A stretch of 64,000 nucleotides of DNA from Romboutsia hominis. Lineage in GTDB: Bacteria; Bacillota; Clostridia; Peptostreptococcales; Peptostreptococcaceae. Where the stretch lies: positions 2,975,674-3,039,673 of the forward strand of contig NZ_LN650648.1 in NCBI RefSeq assembly GCF_900002575.1, in the 5' to 3' direction. The notes below the pieces were generated by a model. It searched no databases. It worked only from the letters and a program-made list of their open reading frames with translations, and was not told where the DNA came from. Both the position numbers and the translations under genes were made by a program. Below, in pieces: positions 59,351-64,000 of this stretch (its first letter is position 1; every line of letters begins with the position of its first letter).

Positions 59351-59380
59351 AATACTTGTCCTAGAGAGGACGAAACATAT

Positions 59381-59499
59381 TATGTGGTTATTATAGCAAA
59401 GAGGATACACCTGTTCCCATACCGAACACAGAAGTTAAGCTCTTTAGCGCTGATGGTACTTGGAGGGCGACCTCCTGGGAGAGTAAGACGTAGCCACGT
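59381..59499 (+). rRNA. rrf: 5S ribosomal RNA, operon 2
   Basis: About 119 nt, nearly identical to the operon 1 copy, with the compensated GGAGGGCGACCTCC helix. tRNA-Leu begins 5 bp later. Confidence 0.95.
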
Positions 59500-59504
59500 G
59501 GTAT

Positions 59505-59593
59505 GCCGAAGTGGCGGAACTGGCAGACGCACAGGACTTAAAATCCTGCGGGACTTACCTCTCGTACCGGTTCGATTCCGGTCTTCGGCACCA
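59505..59593 (+). tRNA. tRNA-Leu (UAA)
   Basis: 89 nt, with the long variable arm of class II tRNAs. Acceptor GCCGAAG/CTTCGGC, anticodon in GGACTTAAAATCC gives UAA, CCA encoded. Confidence 0.96.
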
Positions 59594-59602
59594 AAATATT
59601 GT

Positions 59603-59679
59603 GGGCCATTAGCTCAGTTGGTTAGAGCGCCCGGCTCATAACCGGTAGGTCTGGGGTTCGAGTCCCTGATGGCCCACCA
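59603..59679 (+). tRNA. tRNA with CAU anticodon (elongator Met or Ile2)
   Basis: 77 nt with CCA encoded. Acceptor GGGCCAT/ATGGCCC, anticodon loop CTCATAA. It is not the initiator, which has a mismatched first pair and a different D arm. A CAU anticodon also occurs in tRNA-Ile2, where TilS changes C to lysidine. The body (TTAGCTCAGTTGGTTAGAGC) resembles Bacillus tRNA-Ile2 as well as Met. Confidence 0.85.
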
Positions 59680-59803
59680 CAATATTTAAATAAGAACTTT
59701 GAAAATTAAACAGTAGGTTAATTTATATAACTGATTCTTAAAAGAATCGAAAACAAACCAAGCCAGATATTCAGATAATGATAGTCTGAGCAGGTAACAA
59801 CTT

Positions 59804-61316
<1,513 letters not shown>

Positions 61317-61357
61317 TTACCTACTGTTTAATTTTGAGAGTTTTTATAAAAAATCTC

Positions 61358-61386
61358 TTGACAAAATTCGACAAATATAATAAAAT
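61358..61386 (+). promoter_or_regulatory. promoter inside the 16S-23S spacer of operon 3
   Basis: TTGACA at 61358-61363, 17-bp spacer, TAAAAT at 61381-61386, 20 bp before tRNA-Ala. Its -10 is closer to consensus than in operon 1. Confidence 0.68.
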
Positions 61387-61406
61387 ATTTATGTTGAAAA
61401 TGATAT

Positions 61407-61482
61407 GGGGGTGTAGCTCAGCTGGGAGAGCACTTGCCTTGCACGCAAGGGGTCAGGAGTTCGATCCTCCTCATCTCCACCA
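61407..61482 (+). tRNA. tRNA-Ala (UGC), second copy
   Basis: 76 nt and identical to the copy at 45952. Anticodon UGC, CCA encoded. Confidence 0.96.
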
Positions 61483-61573
61483 TTAGTACTTTGAAAACTG
61501 TATAACATTTAGTGATATGACATCATTTTTTATAAATAGACAAGAAAAGTCTTTAAAATAATTTTTAATAACT

Positions 61574-64000
<2,427 letters not shown>

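Overview
The window is core chromosome from a low-GC, anaerobic, spore-forming member of the Firmicutes, almost certainly family Peptostreptococcaceae. Four things point there: very AT-rich genes with AGA/ATA/TTA codon preference; strong AGGAGG ribosome binding sites; CwlD (spore cortex) and an anaerobic class III ribonucleotide reductase; and a gene order, cysS-mrnC-thyX-rlmB-yacP-sigH-tuf through the ribosomal superoperon to cwlD, that I know from Clostridioides difficile. The V1-V2 stretch of the 16S copies reads to me more like Terrisporobacter than C. difficile, but that is recollection, not a search.

Layout. 1-5286: an unrecognised 51-codon ORF, then cysS, mrnC, thyX, rlmB, yacP and sigH. 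5356-6549: first tuf. 6769-10134: rpmG-secE-nusG-rplK-rplA, then rplJ-rplL behind an L10 leader. 10376-17612: rpoB-rpoC. 17910-22319: str operon rpsL-rpsG-fusA and a second tuf coding for the same protein as the first. 22725-38590: fused S10-spc-alpha superoperon from rpsJ to rplQ, including secY, adk, map, a KOW protein and infA. 39085-44088: ecfA1-ecfA2-ecfT, truA, rplM-rpsI and cwlD. 44347-49350: rRNA operon 1 (16S-tRNAAla-23S-tRNAGly-5S). 49487-50668: an aminotransferase, the only protein gene on the minus strand. 51299-54207: nrdD-nrdG behind tandem NrdR-type boxes. 54651-64000: rRNA operon 2 (16S-23S-5S-tRNALeu-tRNA with CAU anticodon) running straight into operon 3 (16S-tRNAAla-23S, cut by the window end).

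Functionally this is the growth-rate engine of the cell: RNA polymerase core subunits, most ribosomal proteins, translation factors, Sec components and three rRNA operons, joined to a few metabolic functions (dTMP synthesis, deoxynucleotide supply, vitamin uptake energising module). Almost every gene lies on the plus strand.

I found no mobile element, prophage, CRISPR array, defence locus or secondary-metabolite cluster. The interesting material is regulatory and architectural: structured leaders before rpsJ, rpsL and rpsG, promoters inside rRNA spacers, the fused tandem rRNA operons, NrdR boxes with a DnaA box upstream of nrdD, two more DnaA boxes before rRNA operon 2, and several perfect inverted repeats of unknown role.
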